Source: Parapedobacter tibetensis
GTDB taxonomy: Bacteria; Bacteroidota; Bacteroidia; Sphingobacteriales; Sphingobacteriaceae
Direction: 5' to 3'
Assembly: GCF_024643205.1 (NCBI RefSeq)
Contig: NZ_JAMKQJ010000009.1
Coordinates: forward strand, 181,906-245,905
Length of the DNA: 64,000 nucleotides
Shown one piece after another: positions 17,394 through 25,292 of this stretch. Each line of letters opens with the position of its first letter. Positions within the stretch are counted from its first letter, which is position 1. The notes beneath the pieces were generated by a model. It made no database searches and was not told the DNA's origin. It saw only the letters and a list, made by a program, of their open reading frames with translations. The position numbers and the translations under genes were made by a program.

Positions 17394-17885
17394 ATGGATT
17401 TTTATCAATCATTAGGGCCATTGATATTAGGAAGTCGTTTGCGTAGGATAAGCGAGTATTTCATCGCAGAGATCAATAAGGTGTACCAAGAGCGGGGTGT
17501 AGATTTCGATGCCAGCTGGTTTCCGATCTTTTACATATTGGCGCAGGAACACCCAGTTACCATACGTGACATATCGGGCACATTGCAAGTATCCCACTCC
17601 GCTATCAGTCAACTGGTGAGCAACCTCAAAAGACGGCAGTTGGTAGAAACTCGGGTCAGCGGAGAAGACGCACGGCGTCAATTGGTGAGACTCACCCCGA
17701 AGGGGAAGGAGCTTCTTGCCCACATCACTCCGATATGGGAGGGGATTACCGTCGCCATTTCGAAAATGCAAGACTACAATATGGATATTTCATCCCTATT
17801 ACCCAGTATTGCTGCTATTGAACAGGCTTTTACAGAAAAAGGACTCGCTACACGCATCATGGAGTCTATAACACAGCAAGTATGA
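17394..17885 (+). CDS. MarR-family regulator of the histidine utilisation operon
   Basis: A 163-aa winged-helix regulator. The domain runs from SLGPLILGSRLRRISEYF through the recognition helix TIRDISGTLQVSHSAISQLVSNLKRRQLV to the wing RQLVRLTPKGKELL. The reading frame is open 41 codons further up, but that part has no family similarity and would contain the inverted repeat, so the start at MDFYQSLG is preferred. Its stop overlaps the hutH start (ATGA), so it is the first gene of the hut operon and most likely its regulator. The ligand is unknown; urocanate is the usual hut inducer in other bacteria. Confidence 0.88.
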   Translation: MDFYQSLGPLILGSRLRRISEYFIAEINKVYQERGVDFDASWFPIFYILAQEHPVTIRDISGTLQVSHSAISQLVSNLKRRQLVETRVSGEDARRQLVRLTPKGKELLAHITPIWEGITVAISKMQDYNMDISSLLPSIAAIEQAFTEKGLATRIMESITQQV

Positions 17886-19450
17886 AAGATGAGTTTAGAT
17901 ACGGTACAGATAGATTAACCATTGGGTTGGCCATGGCATTGACCCAAGGCAAGCTCCGAGGCACATTATCATCCAAGACGAGGCACAAAGTTGACCGGTC
18001 AGCGGCATTTGTGGAAGACATCGTGGCCCAGGGCGATGTGGTGTATGGCATCAATACCGGGTTTGGTCCGCTTTGCGACACCATCATTTCACCCGAAGAG
18101 ACCGCCAACCTGCAGCACAACCTACTCAAAAGCCATGCGGTAGGTGTAGGCAATCCTATTCCTGCAAGTATTGCTAAGACCATGATGATTATCAAAGTGC
18201 AGGCACTGGCACAGGGATACTCCGGCATACAACTACGCACACTCGAACGAATCATGTGGATGACCGCACAGGATATCATTCCCGTAGTCCCCGCACAAGG
18301 TTCCGTAGGAGCATCGGGCGATCTCGCTCCGCTTGCCCATTTGTTTTTACCCCTTATCGGGCTTGGTGAAGTATATTATAAAGGCAACATCGTGCCTGCA
18401 GAGAAAGCGTTAGCAGCAGAGGTAATGCCCCCATTGCAGCTTGGCCCCAAGGAGGGCCTCGCACTGATCAATGGCACACAATTTATCGCCGCCCATGCTG
18501 TACATGCATTGTATCGTATGCACAATGCGTTAGATGCGGCAGATGTCATTGGTGCCATGTCACTCGAAGGCTTAATGGGTTCTTACAAGCCCTTTGATGC
18601 CCGCTTACATGAAATCCGTCCTTTCCCTGGCAACCAATTAGTAGCACATCGCCTATGGGAATTGCTGAGTAAATCCGAAATTGCCAATTCTCATCCCGAT
18701 TGTGGCCGTGTGCAAGATCCCTACTCATTACGGTGCATGCCCCAAGTGCACGGTGCATCACGCACGGCATGGCGTCATCTAAAGGAGCTTACAGAAATAG
18801 AAATCAATGCCGTTACAGATAACCCTATTGTACTGGGTCCGCACGACACCATCAGCGGTGGAAATTTCCATGGTCAGCCGCTAGCCATCGCCCTTGATTA
18901 TGCCACAGTGGGCGCAGCGGAATTGGGCAACATCTCTGATCGCCGTAGTTATCTAATCATCGAGGGGCGCTATGGCCTTCCCAAACTACTCATACAAGAT
19001 GCAGGTTTGAATTCTGGATTTATGATACCGCAGTACACCACTGCGGCCTTGGTATCAGAAAACAAAACCCTCTGTTTTCCGGCAAGCGCCGATAGCATCC
19101 CGACTTCACTGGGGCAGGAAGACCATGTATCCATGGGATCCATCAGCGGGCGTAAATTAAACCAAGTCATCGATAACCTGGAATATATCCTCGCCATTGA
19201 GCTGCTGTATGCCGCGCAGGCGTTAGATTTCCGCAGGCCACTCAAGTCGTCCGAGGTATTGGAAGCCTGCCACACATTGGTCAGGACAGAAGTACCCTTT
19301 GCCGATAAGGATCGCATCTTTGCCTACGACATCAAAAAACTCCAACAACTCCTCAGCAGCGGAAGGTTTGTCCACGAGGCAAACCAAGCCGCCGAAACAT
19401 ACGATTATCACCTCAATAAAACAGTTTATGAACCTTTCGGCATTTCTTGA
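17882..19450 (+). CDS. hutH: Histidine ammonia-lyase
   Basis: First step of histidine degradation: eliminates ammonia from L-histidine to give urocanate. It is 522 aa. The Ala-Ser-Gly that cyclises to the MIO cofactor is in GSVGASGDLAPLAHLF (about residue 143), and the conserved GSISGRKLNQVIDNLEYI and QEDHVSMGS are near residue 410-440. It starts inside the marR stop codon and its end overlaps hutU by 23 bp, a strong sign of coupled translation. Confidence 0.97.
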   Translation: MKDEFRYGTDRLTIGLAMALTQGKLRGTLSSKTRHKVDRSAAFVEDIVAQGDVVYGINTGFGPLCDTIISPEETANLQHNLLKSHAVGVGNPIPASIAKTMMIIKVQALAQGYSGIQLRTLERIMWMTAQDIIPVVPAQGSVGASGDLAPLAHLFLPLIGLGEVYYKGNIVPAEKALAAEVMPPLQLGPKEGLALINGTQFIAAHAVHALYRMHNALDAADVIGAMSLEGLMGSYKPFDARLHEIRPFPGNQLVAHRLWELLSKSEIANSHPDCGRVQDPYSLRCMPQVHGASRTAWRHLKELTEIEINAVTDNPIVLGPHDTISGGNFHGQPLAIALDYATVGAAELGNISDRRSYLIIEGRYGLPKLLIQDAGLNSGFMIPQYTTAALVSENKTLCFPASADSIPTSLGQEDHVSMGSISGRKLNQVIDNLEYILAIELLYAAQALDFRRPLKSSEVLEACHTLVRTEVPFADKDRIFAYDIKKLQQLLSSGRFVHEANQAAETYDYHLNKTVYEPFGIS

Positions 19451-21098
19451 TCAATACGCGAAGCACCCACATTATTATGCCCCTACAGGCAACACGCTGC
19501 ATGCCAAAAGTTGGCAGACCGAGGCGCCATTGCGCATGCTCTTGAATAATTTGAATGCCGAAGTCGCTGAAAATCCGGAAGAATTGGTCGTTTATGGCGG
19601 CATCGGGCAGGCCGCACGCAACCCGGCAGCGCTGCGCAAAATCATAGCGCTATTACTCCAATTGGATGAAAATCATTCCTTGCTTGTACAGTCCGGCAAA
19701 CCGGTCGGCATCGTACGTACCCACCCACAAGCCCCCCGCGTACTCATTGCCAACAGTAATCTCGTGCCCAAATGGGCCACGTGGGAACATTTCAACGAAT
19801 TGCGTAGTAAGGGACTTATGATGTATGGACAGATGACGGCCGGCAGCTGGATATACATCGGATCGCAAGGCATCCTGCAGGGGACCTATGAAACCTTTGT
19901 CGAATGTGGCCGTCAGCATTTCGGTAATGATTTGGCCGGTAAGCTGCTGGTCACTGCCGGACTAGGGGGTATGGGTGGTGCTCAACCCCTTGCCGCGACC
20001 ATGGCTGGGGTCGTTTTCCTCGGTGCGGACGTGGACAGCACGCGGATTCAGAAACGACTTGATACGAAGTATATCGACCGGATGACAACATCTTATGAGG
20101 AAGCTGTCAGCTGGGCCAGGGAAGCTATGGATAAAAAACAGGCCCTATCCATAGGCTTGGTGAGCGACGCGGGCGACCTGCTCCAAAAACTACTACATGA
20201 CGGCATCATCCCCGATATTCTCACCGATCAAACTTCAGCCCATGATCCGATCAATGGATATGTGCCTAATGGCTTGAACCTTGAAGAAGCCGCCGCATTG
20301 CGCATAACCGACCCGACATCCTATAAAGATCGAGCCTTGAAAAGCATGGCCCGACATGTGGGTTTTATGCTGGAAATGCAACGCAAAGGAGCTGTCACCT
20401 TCGACTACGGCAACAATCTCCGTGAATTTGCCAAGGAGGGCGGTGAAGCCCATGCGTATGACTTCCCGGGATTCACTCCCGCATTTATCCGGCCCCTATT
20501 TTGTGAGGGAAAAGGCCCATTCCGGTGGGTAGCGCTTTCGGGAGACCCGCAGGACATCTATACGACAGATGATGCATTGATGAAAGCATTCCCCGATGAT
20601 AAGGCTTTGCACAATTGGCTCACCCAAGCTCAGGAGAAAATCGCCTTCCAAGGCTTACCTGCACGCATCTGCTGGCTTGGCATGGGTGAACGTGAAAAAG
20701 CAGGTTTGATTTTCAATGAACTGGTACGCTCGGGTAACGTAAAAGCCCCCATCGTCATTGGGCGCGACCACTTAGATTGCGGTTCGGTAGCTTCACCCAA
20801 TCGGGAAACCGAAACCATGAAAGATGGATCAGACGCCGTATCGGATTGGGCACTGCTCAATTTGATGAGCAATACATCGGGGGGCGCCACCTGGGTATCG
20901 TTCCACCATGGGGGCGGTGTGGGCATGGGGTATTCACAGCACGCCGGTATGGTGGTGCTGGCCGATGGCACCGATCGTGCCGCAGAATGCCTCCGAAGGG
21001 TATTGTATAATGATCCTGCCATGGGCATCTTCCGGCATCATGATGCGGGTTATGAAAAAGCCACCGAATGGGGAGAGCAGTTTGATCTGATAATTTAA
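19428..21098 (+). CDS. hutU: Urocanate hydratase
   Basis: Second step: adds water to urocanate with a tightly bound NAD+, giving 4-imidazolone-5-propionate. It is 556 aa from MNLSAFLDQYAKHP, matching the usual 550-560. The longer frame upstream lies in hutH and is rejected. Family signatures are YGGIGQAARNP, the glycine-rich NAD site TAGLGGMGGAQPLAATMAG (about residue 175) and the active-site Cys region AFIRPLFCEGKGPFRW. The hutI gene follows after 84 bp, the only real gap in the operon. Confidence 0.97.
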   Translation: MNLSAFLDQYAKHPHYYAPTGNTLHAKSWQTEAPLRMLLNNLNAEVAENPEELVVYGGIGQAARNPAALRKIIALLLQLDENHSLLVQSGKPVGIVRTHPQAPRVLIANSNLVPKWATWEHFNELRSKGLMMYGQMTAGSWIYIGSQGILQGTYETFVECGRQHFGNDLAGKLLVTAGLGGMGGAQPLAATMAGVVFLGADVDSTRIQKRLDTKYIDRMTTSYEEAVSWAREAMDKKQALSIGLVSDAGDLLQKLLHDGIIPDILTDQTSAHDPINGYVPNGLNLEEAAALRITDPTSYKDRALKSMARHVGFMLEMQRKGAVTFDYGNNLREFAKEGGEAHAYDFPGFTPAFIRPLFCEGKGPFRWVALSGDPQDIYTTDDALMKAFPDDKALHNWLTQAQEKIAFQGLPARICWLGMGEREKAGLIFNELVRSGNVKAPIVIGRDHLDCGSVASPNRETETMKDGSDAVSDWALLNLMSNTSGGATWVSFHHGGGVGMGYSQHAGMVVLADGTDRAAECLRRVLYNDPAMGIFRHHDAGYEKATEWGEQFDLII

Positions 21099-21182
21099 TG
21101 GTTGGAACGCGGACGACACAGATTGATAATAACCAACAAGGTTAATGCCTGATAGCGACTACCAAAAGCTGACAACAAAAAA

Positions 21183-22406
21183 ATGAAACTCATAGGCCCA
21201 TTTTCTCAGATAGTTACCTTCCGGGGCGCTTTATTGCAAGGCCCCATTGCAGATGAGCAATTGGAAATCATTGCACAAGGAGGCGTAATTATTGAAATGG
21301 GTCACATCCTTGCTGTGGGCATATTTGATAAACTCAGGAGACAATATCCACAAGCCACTATTGAAGAAATCCACGGAAAACAAACCTTGGTATCCGGTTT
21401 CATCGATTGCCATACACATATTTGTTTTGCGGGCAACCGGGCCAGAGACTACGCTATGCGTGTAGCGGGAAAGAGTTACCTTGAAATTGCCAAGGCTGGC
21501 GGCGGCATCTGGGATTCAGTGACCCAAACAAGGGAAGCGACGCTGCCGGAATTGGCTGCATTGACTATTGACCGTGCGAACCGGCTTCTGCATTCGGGTG
21601 TGACCACCATTGAAGTGAAAAGTGGGTATGGCCTTAATGTTGAAAGTGAACTTAACATATTACGGGCTATATCAAAAGCCAATGAGTGTACCCAAGCCGA
21701 TCTAATTCCCACCTGTCTGGCAGCACACATGAGACCCCGAGATTTTAATGGTAGTGAAACAAGTTATCTTGACCATATCATTACGGATTTACTACCCGTC
21801 TTACACCAAGAAGGATTAGCCAATCGCGTTGATATTTTCGTTGAGGATTCCGCATTTGGACTGGAAAGTAGTAGCAATTATTTAAGGCAGGCCAAACAGC
21901 TTGGTTTTGCGCTCACTGTCCATGCTGACCAATTCAATACAGGTGGCTCAGCACTCGCTGTGGAATACGGTGCCGTATCAGCGGATCACCTTGAAGCCAG
22001 CACAGACAAGGAAATTATGCTGCTTGCTCAATCTAATACCGTTGCCGTCGTGTTACCAGGAGCATCTATTGGTCTAGGCATGGGATTCGCCCCTGCGAGA
22101 AAATTGCTCAATGCAGGTGCGTGTGTGGCGATTGCTAGTGATTGGAACCCCGGCTCGGCACCCATGGGTGACTTGTTAACTCAAGCAGCGGTGTTGGGTG
22201 TATACGAAAAGCTCACATTGGCCGAAACGGCAGCGGGACTCACCTTCCGGGCGGCCAAAGCACTTAACCTGATTGACAGGGGTATGCTCGAAGCAGGCAA
22301 ACTGGCCGATATGCAAGCTTACCCCACTGCCGATTATCGGGATATTTTTTATAATCAAGGCACATTAAGACCCATACAAGTATGGAAACAAGGGGAGACC
22401 ATCTGA
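21183..22406 (+). CDS. hutI: Imidazolonepropionase
   Basis: Third step: a metal-dependent amidohydrolase that opens the imidazolone ring to N-formimino-L-glutamate. It is 407 aa. Metal ligands are in IDCHTHICFAGNRARDY (about residue 77), the family motif AGGGIWDSVTQTRE follows, the later His is in LTVHADQFN (about 245), and the Asp in IASDWNPGSAP (about 318). This gene has somewhat lower GC at the third codon position by eye than hutU, but nothing suggests transfer. Confidence 0.97.
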   Translation: MKLIGPFSQIVTFRGALLQGPIADEQLEIIAQGGVIIEMGHILAVGIFDKLRRQYPQATIEEIHGKQTLVSGFIDCHTHICFAGNRARDYAMRVAGKSYLEIAKAGGGIWDSVTQTREATLPELAALTIDRANRLLHSGVTTIEVKSGYGLNVESELNILRAISKANECTQADLIPTCLAAHMRPRDFNGSETSYLDHIITDLLPVLHQEGLANRVDIFVEDSAFGLESSSNYLRQAKQLGFALTVHADQFNTGGSALAVEYGAVSADHLEASTDKEIMLLAQSNTVAVVLPGASIGLGMGFAPARKLLNAGACVAIASDWNPGSAPMGDLLTQAAVLGVYEKLTLAETAAGLTFRAAKALNLIDRGMLEAGKLADMQAYPTADYRDIFYNQGTLRPIQVWKQGETI

Positions 22407-22435
22407 TAGACAGCCGTTGCTATAGGCCTAGCAGC

Positions 22436-23416
22436 ATGCAACAATGGCAAGGGCGGGTAGATAGCACGGGGGAGGCACAATTGCGCTGGCATCAGCATAT
22501 GAAAGTGCTTGACCTGTTACAACCGGCAAACGAAGTGTCGCCACACGCTATCGTACTATTGGGCTTCGAGTGCGATGAAGGAGTGAAACGCAATAAAGGT
22601 CGACCGGGAGCAGCTAAGGGCCCGGATGCTATCCGAAAAGCACTGTGTAACCTACCTGTATTTTACCCAGCGCTACCTATTTACGATGCAGGCAATATCT
22701 TATGCCCCGATCACGATCTTGAAGCAGCCCAATGTAACCTGGCTTTGGCCATAACCCAAATATTACAATTGAGTGCTTTCCCGATCCTACTTGGAGGGGG
22801 CCATGAAATCACCTATGGACACTATTATGGTATTCGCAATTTCTTGAAAAAGGGAGCTGCTTTACCGATAGGCACCGTTAATTTTGATGCACATTTTGAC
22901 AATCGCGAGCCGATGGAATCCGGTGCAAACTCAGGTACCGGATTTTGGCAGATCGCTCAAGATTGCAGAGAAAATAATGAGCCATTTCATTGCCTTACCT
23001 TAGGCATCCAGAAAACGAGCAACACCCCTCTCCTATTTGAGACCGCGCATCAAACAAACACACATTATGCCTTGGCCCACCATTTCCACACGGATCACAA
23101 GCATATCCTCCAGCAACTGACCACTGCATTCCCCGAAGAAGTGAACCAATTATATATAACCATTGATATGGATGTCTTTGCCGCTGCATACGCGCCTGGC
23201 GTGAGTGCACCAGCTTATAACGGCATCCTGCCGGACGTTATCTTTTTCGACTGTTTGGATAAGCTGTTTGACAGTGGTAAGGTCATTTCATTGGATATTG
23301 CAGAGCTCAATCCTGGATACGACATCGATATGCGCACTGCAAAATTAGCAGCGAGCATTATTTTTCATGTAGTGGAACGATTAGCGACGCAAAATTATAA
23401 GGCTTCAAACTTATAG
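22436..23416 (+). CDS. hutG: Formimidoylglutamase
   Basis: Last step: an arginase-fold Mn2+ hydrolase that splits N-formimino-glutamate into glutamate and formamide. It is 326 aa from MQQWQGRVDSTGEAQLRWHQ; a start at 22382 would overlap hutI by 25 bp and adds residues that look unlike the family. Mn-binding motifs are LGGGHEITYGHYYG, NFDAHFDNR and TIDMDVFAAAYAPGVSAPAYNG. The choice of HutG (rather than HutF plus a deformylase) means the pathway makes formamide. Its 3' end overlaps the convergent response regulator gene by 22 bp. Confidence 0.95.
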   Translation: MQQWQGRVDSTGEAQLRWHQHMKVLDLLQPANEVSPHAIVLLGFECDEGVKRNKGRPGAAKGPDAIRKALCNLPVFYPALPIYDAGNILCPDHDLEAAQCNLALAITQILQLSAFPILLGGGHEITYGHYYGIRNFLKKGAALPIGTVNFDAHFDNREPMESGANSGTGFWQIAQDCRENNEPFHCLTLGIQKTSNTPLLFETAHQTNTHYALAHHFHTDHKHILQQLTTAFPEEVNQLYITIDMDVFAAAYAPGVSAPAYNGILPDVIFFDCLDKLFDSGKVISLDIAELNPGYDIDMRTAKLAASIIFHVVERLATQNYKASNL

Positions 23417-24084
23417 CCTACGCCTTTTACGGTAGAAACATAGTTTTCGCCGATTTTCTCTCTCAACTTGCGGATATGTACATCAATGGTACGATTGGTT
23501 ACCACTACGGAATCCTCCCAAATGTTCTTAAGGATGACTTCACGTGTATATACCTTACCTGGTTTGGAAGCCAGTAAATAGAGCAACTCGAATTCCTTTT
23601 TGGCCAACACAATCTTTTCTCCGTTTTTGAACACCAGAAAAGCTTCCCGATCGACGACTAGATCAGAAATTTCCAATTTCTCACTGGGGAGTTCTTCGTT
23701 TTGTGCGTTGCGGCGTAGGATAGCATTGATGCGACTCAGTAAGGCCCGTGGTTTGATAGGTTTAGCGATATAATCATCTGCACCCACATTGAATCCGGCA
23801 ATTTCGGAATATTCTTCGCTACGGGCGGTGAGAAATACCATGAACGTACTCTTGAATTCAGGCATGGCCCGCATAATGCGGCAGGCTTCAATACCATCCA
23901 TCTTGGGCATCATCACGTCGAGGATAATCAAATCCGGCATGATTTTCTTGGCTGTAGATACCGCCTCTTGTCCATTGGACGCTGTATATACCTGATAACC
24001 TTCGCGCTTGAGGTTATAGGCAATCAGTTCTACAATATCCGGCTCATCATCTACCACCAGTATCTTTTGTTTTGCAGTGCTCAT
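23395..24084 (-). CDS. OmpR/PhoB-type response regulator
   Basis: A 229-aa two-component regulator. The receiver domain has the acidic pair in VVDDEPDI (about residue 12), the phosphoacceptor Asp56 in LIILDVMMPKMDG, the switch Thr in FLTARSE and the Lys in YIAKPIKPR. The C-terminal winged helix covers about residues 130-229 (LAKKEFELLYLLASKPGKVYTREVIL; DVHIRKLREKIGENYVSTVKGVGYKF). No histidine kinase gene lies on either side, so its partner must be elsewhere. Its stop region overlaps hutG in antisense orientation. Confidence 0.93.
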   Translation of the reverse strand: MSTAKQKILVVDDEPDIVELIAYNLKREGYQVYTASNGQEAVSTAKKIMPDLIILDVMMPKMDGIEACRIMRAMPEFKSTFMVFLTARSEEYSEIAGFNVGADDYIAKPIKPRALLSRINAILRRNAQNEELPSEKLEISDLVVDREAFLVFKNGEKIVLAKKEFELLYLLASKPGKVYTREVILKNIWEDSVVVTNRTIDVHIRKLREKIGENYVSTVKGVGYKFEAL

Positions 24085-24184
24085 GGTGTTATTTTTTGCT
24101 AAAATATGTACTTAATGGCAAATAATGGTTAATATAATATTAATAAATCGTTAAACAGCTATACCAATTAACATAAAGGAAGCA

Positions 24185-25282
24185 CTAATCAAATGTTTTC
24201 TTCAAAAAGGCTTCCAATTCGACACCCCTTAGGTTTTTAGCTACAATGATGCCTTTGGGATCCAACAAGTAAGAAGTGGGGATAGCTTGTATACGGTATA
24301 GCCCCACTACTTCGCTGCCCCATTGCTGCAAATCAGAAACGTTAGTCCACTCAAGGCCGTCTTCCTTGATGGCGCGCATCCATGAGCCCGGGTTGCCATC
24401 CAACGAAACACCCAATACAGTAAATCCGTTATCCTTATAGGTATGGTATTGCGCTACGATATTAGGGTTTTCTTCACGGCAAGGCACACACCACGAAGCC
24501 CAAAAATCTACCAAGGTATATTTGCCCTTGAAATCAGACAGTTTTACGCGTTGGTTGTTTGGTGTAAGTGATTCAAATTCGGGTGCGGGTTGGCCTACTG
24601 CTAACCGTTTTCGGTTGGCCATTTCTTCCAAAAACCTCCGTACGCTCGCATTATCATCCCACCGCCCTGCAATGCGATCGGCATAGGCTACCAATTCGAC
24701 CTCCGCGATATCGACATCTAACGTACTCATGGCGTAGAAACCTGCCAGATCATCATTTTGGTTGGCAAATCGTATGGTAGCTTCCGTATAACCCTGCATA
24801 CCTTCACGGTATTTTTGTAGGAATTGTTGCTGGAGGTTCATCACCGCTTCATTGTCCAGCCCCACCGCCTGATCAGCAAATTCATCATCCAATTCGCTCA
24901 TAAACCGTTCCTTCTCGGTAATCGTGCCGGCAAAACTTTTTATTTTTTCCGAGAGCGGCGAACCTTCGACCTTGTATATATCAGCATTTTGCATGAGGTC
25001 AGCCTCGAATGAAACCTCATCTCCATTTTTCAGAATGAGGTGATATTTATTTTTCCCAGCGACTAAGGTGAGCAACCTCGGATGAGACGCCGTGCGGTGA
25101 AGCTTGAACTTGCCTTGTTCATTGAGAAAAACGGAATCTAACTTCCGCTCTCCTTCATACAGCACAACGGTTTTCGTACTTCCTGCGTTACTAATTTGGC
25201 CGTCAACCGTAAATCCATCATGACCGCCACATGCGGAGAAGATAAGTATCGCCCAACTGATCATGACAAGAAGCTTTCCCAT
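24185..25282 (-). CDS. TlpA/ResA-like thiol-disulfide oxidoreductase lipoprotein with DUF4369
   Basis: A 365-aa predicted lipoprotein: signal peptide MGKLLVMISWAILIFSAC with lipobox and Cys18. An N-terminal DUF4369-type beta domain (FTVDGQISNAGSTKTVVLYEGERKLDSVFL) and a helical middle part follow. The C-terminal thioredoxin fold from about residue 225 carries the redox pair in DFWASWCVPCREENPN (CVPC). Such proteins reduce disulfides in the periplasm, often for cytochrome maturation or surface proteins; the client is unknown. It starts 10 bp after alaS ends and is therefore in the same transcript. Confidence 0.9.
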   Translation of the reverse strand: MGKLLVMISWAILIFSACGGHDGFTVDGQISNAGSTKTVVLYEGERKLDSVFLNEQGKFKLHRTASHPRLLTLVAGKNKYHLILKNGDEVSFEADLMQNADIYKVEGSPLSEKIKSFAGTITEKERFMSELDDEFADQAVGLDNEAVMNLQQQFLQKYREGMQGYTEATIRFANQNDDLAGFYAMSTLDVDIAEVELVAYADRIAGRWDDNASVRRFLEEMANRKRLAVGQPAPEFESLTPNNQRVKLSDFKGKYTLVDFWASWCVPCREENPNIVAQYHTYKDNGFTVLGVSLDGNPGSWMRAIKEDGLEWTNVSDLQQWGSEVVGLYRIQAIPTSYLLDPKGIIVAKNLRGVELEAFLKKTFD

Positions 25283-25292
25283 ATTCCTGATG

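Noticed and set aside
19299..19427. N-terminal extension of HutU into hutH
   Set aside because: The extra residues are low-complexity translation of hutH in another frame; the protein from 19428 has the family length.
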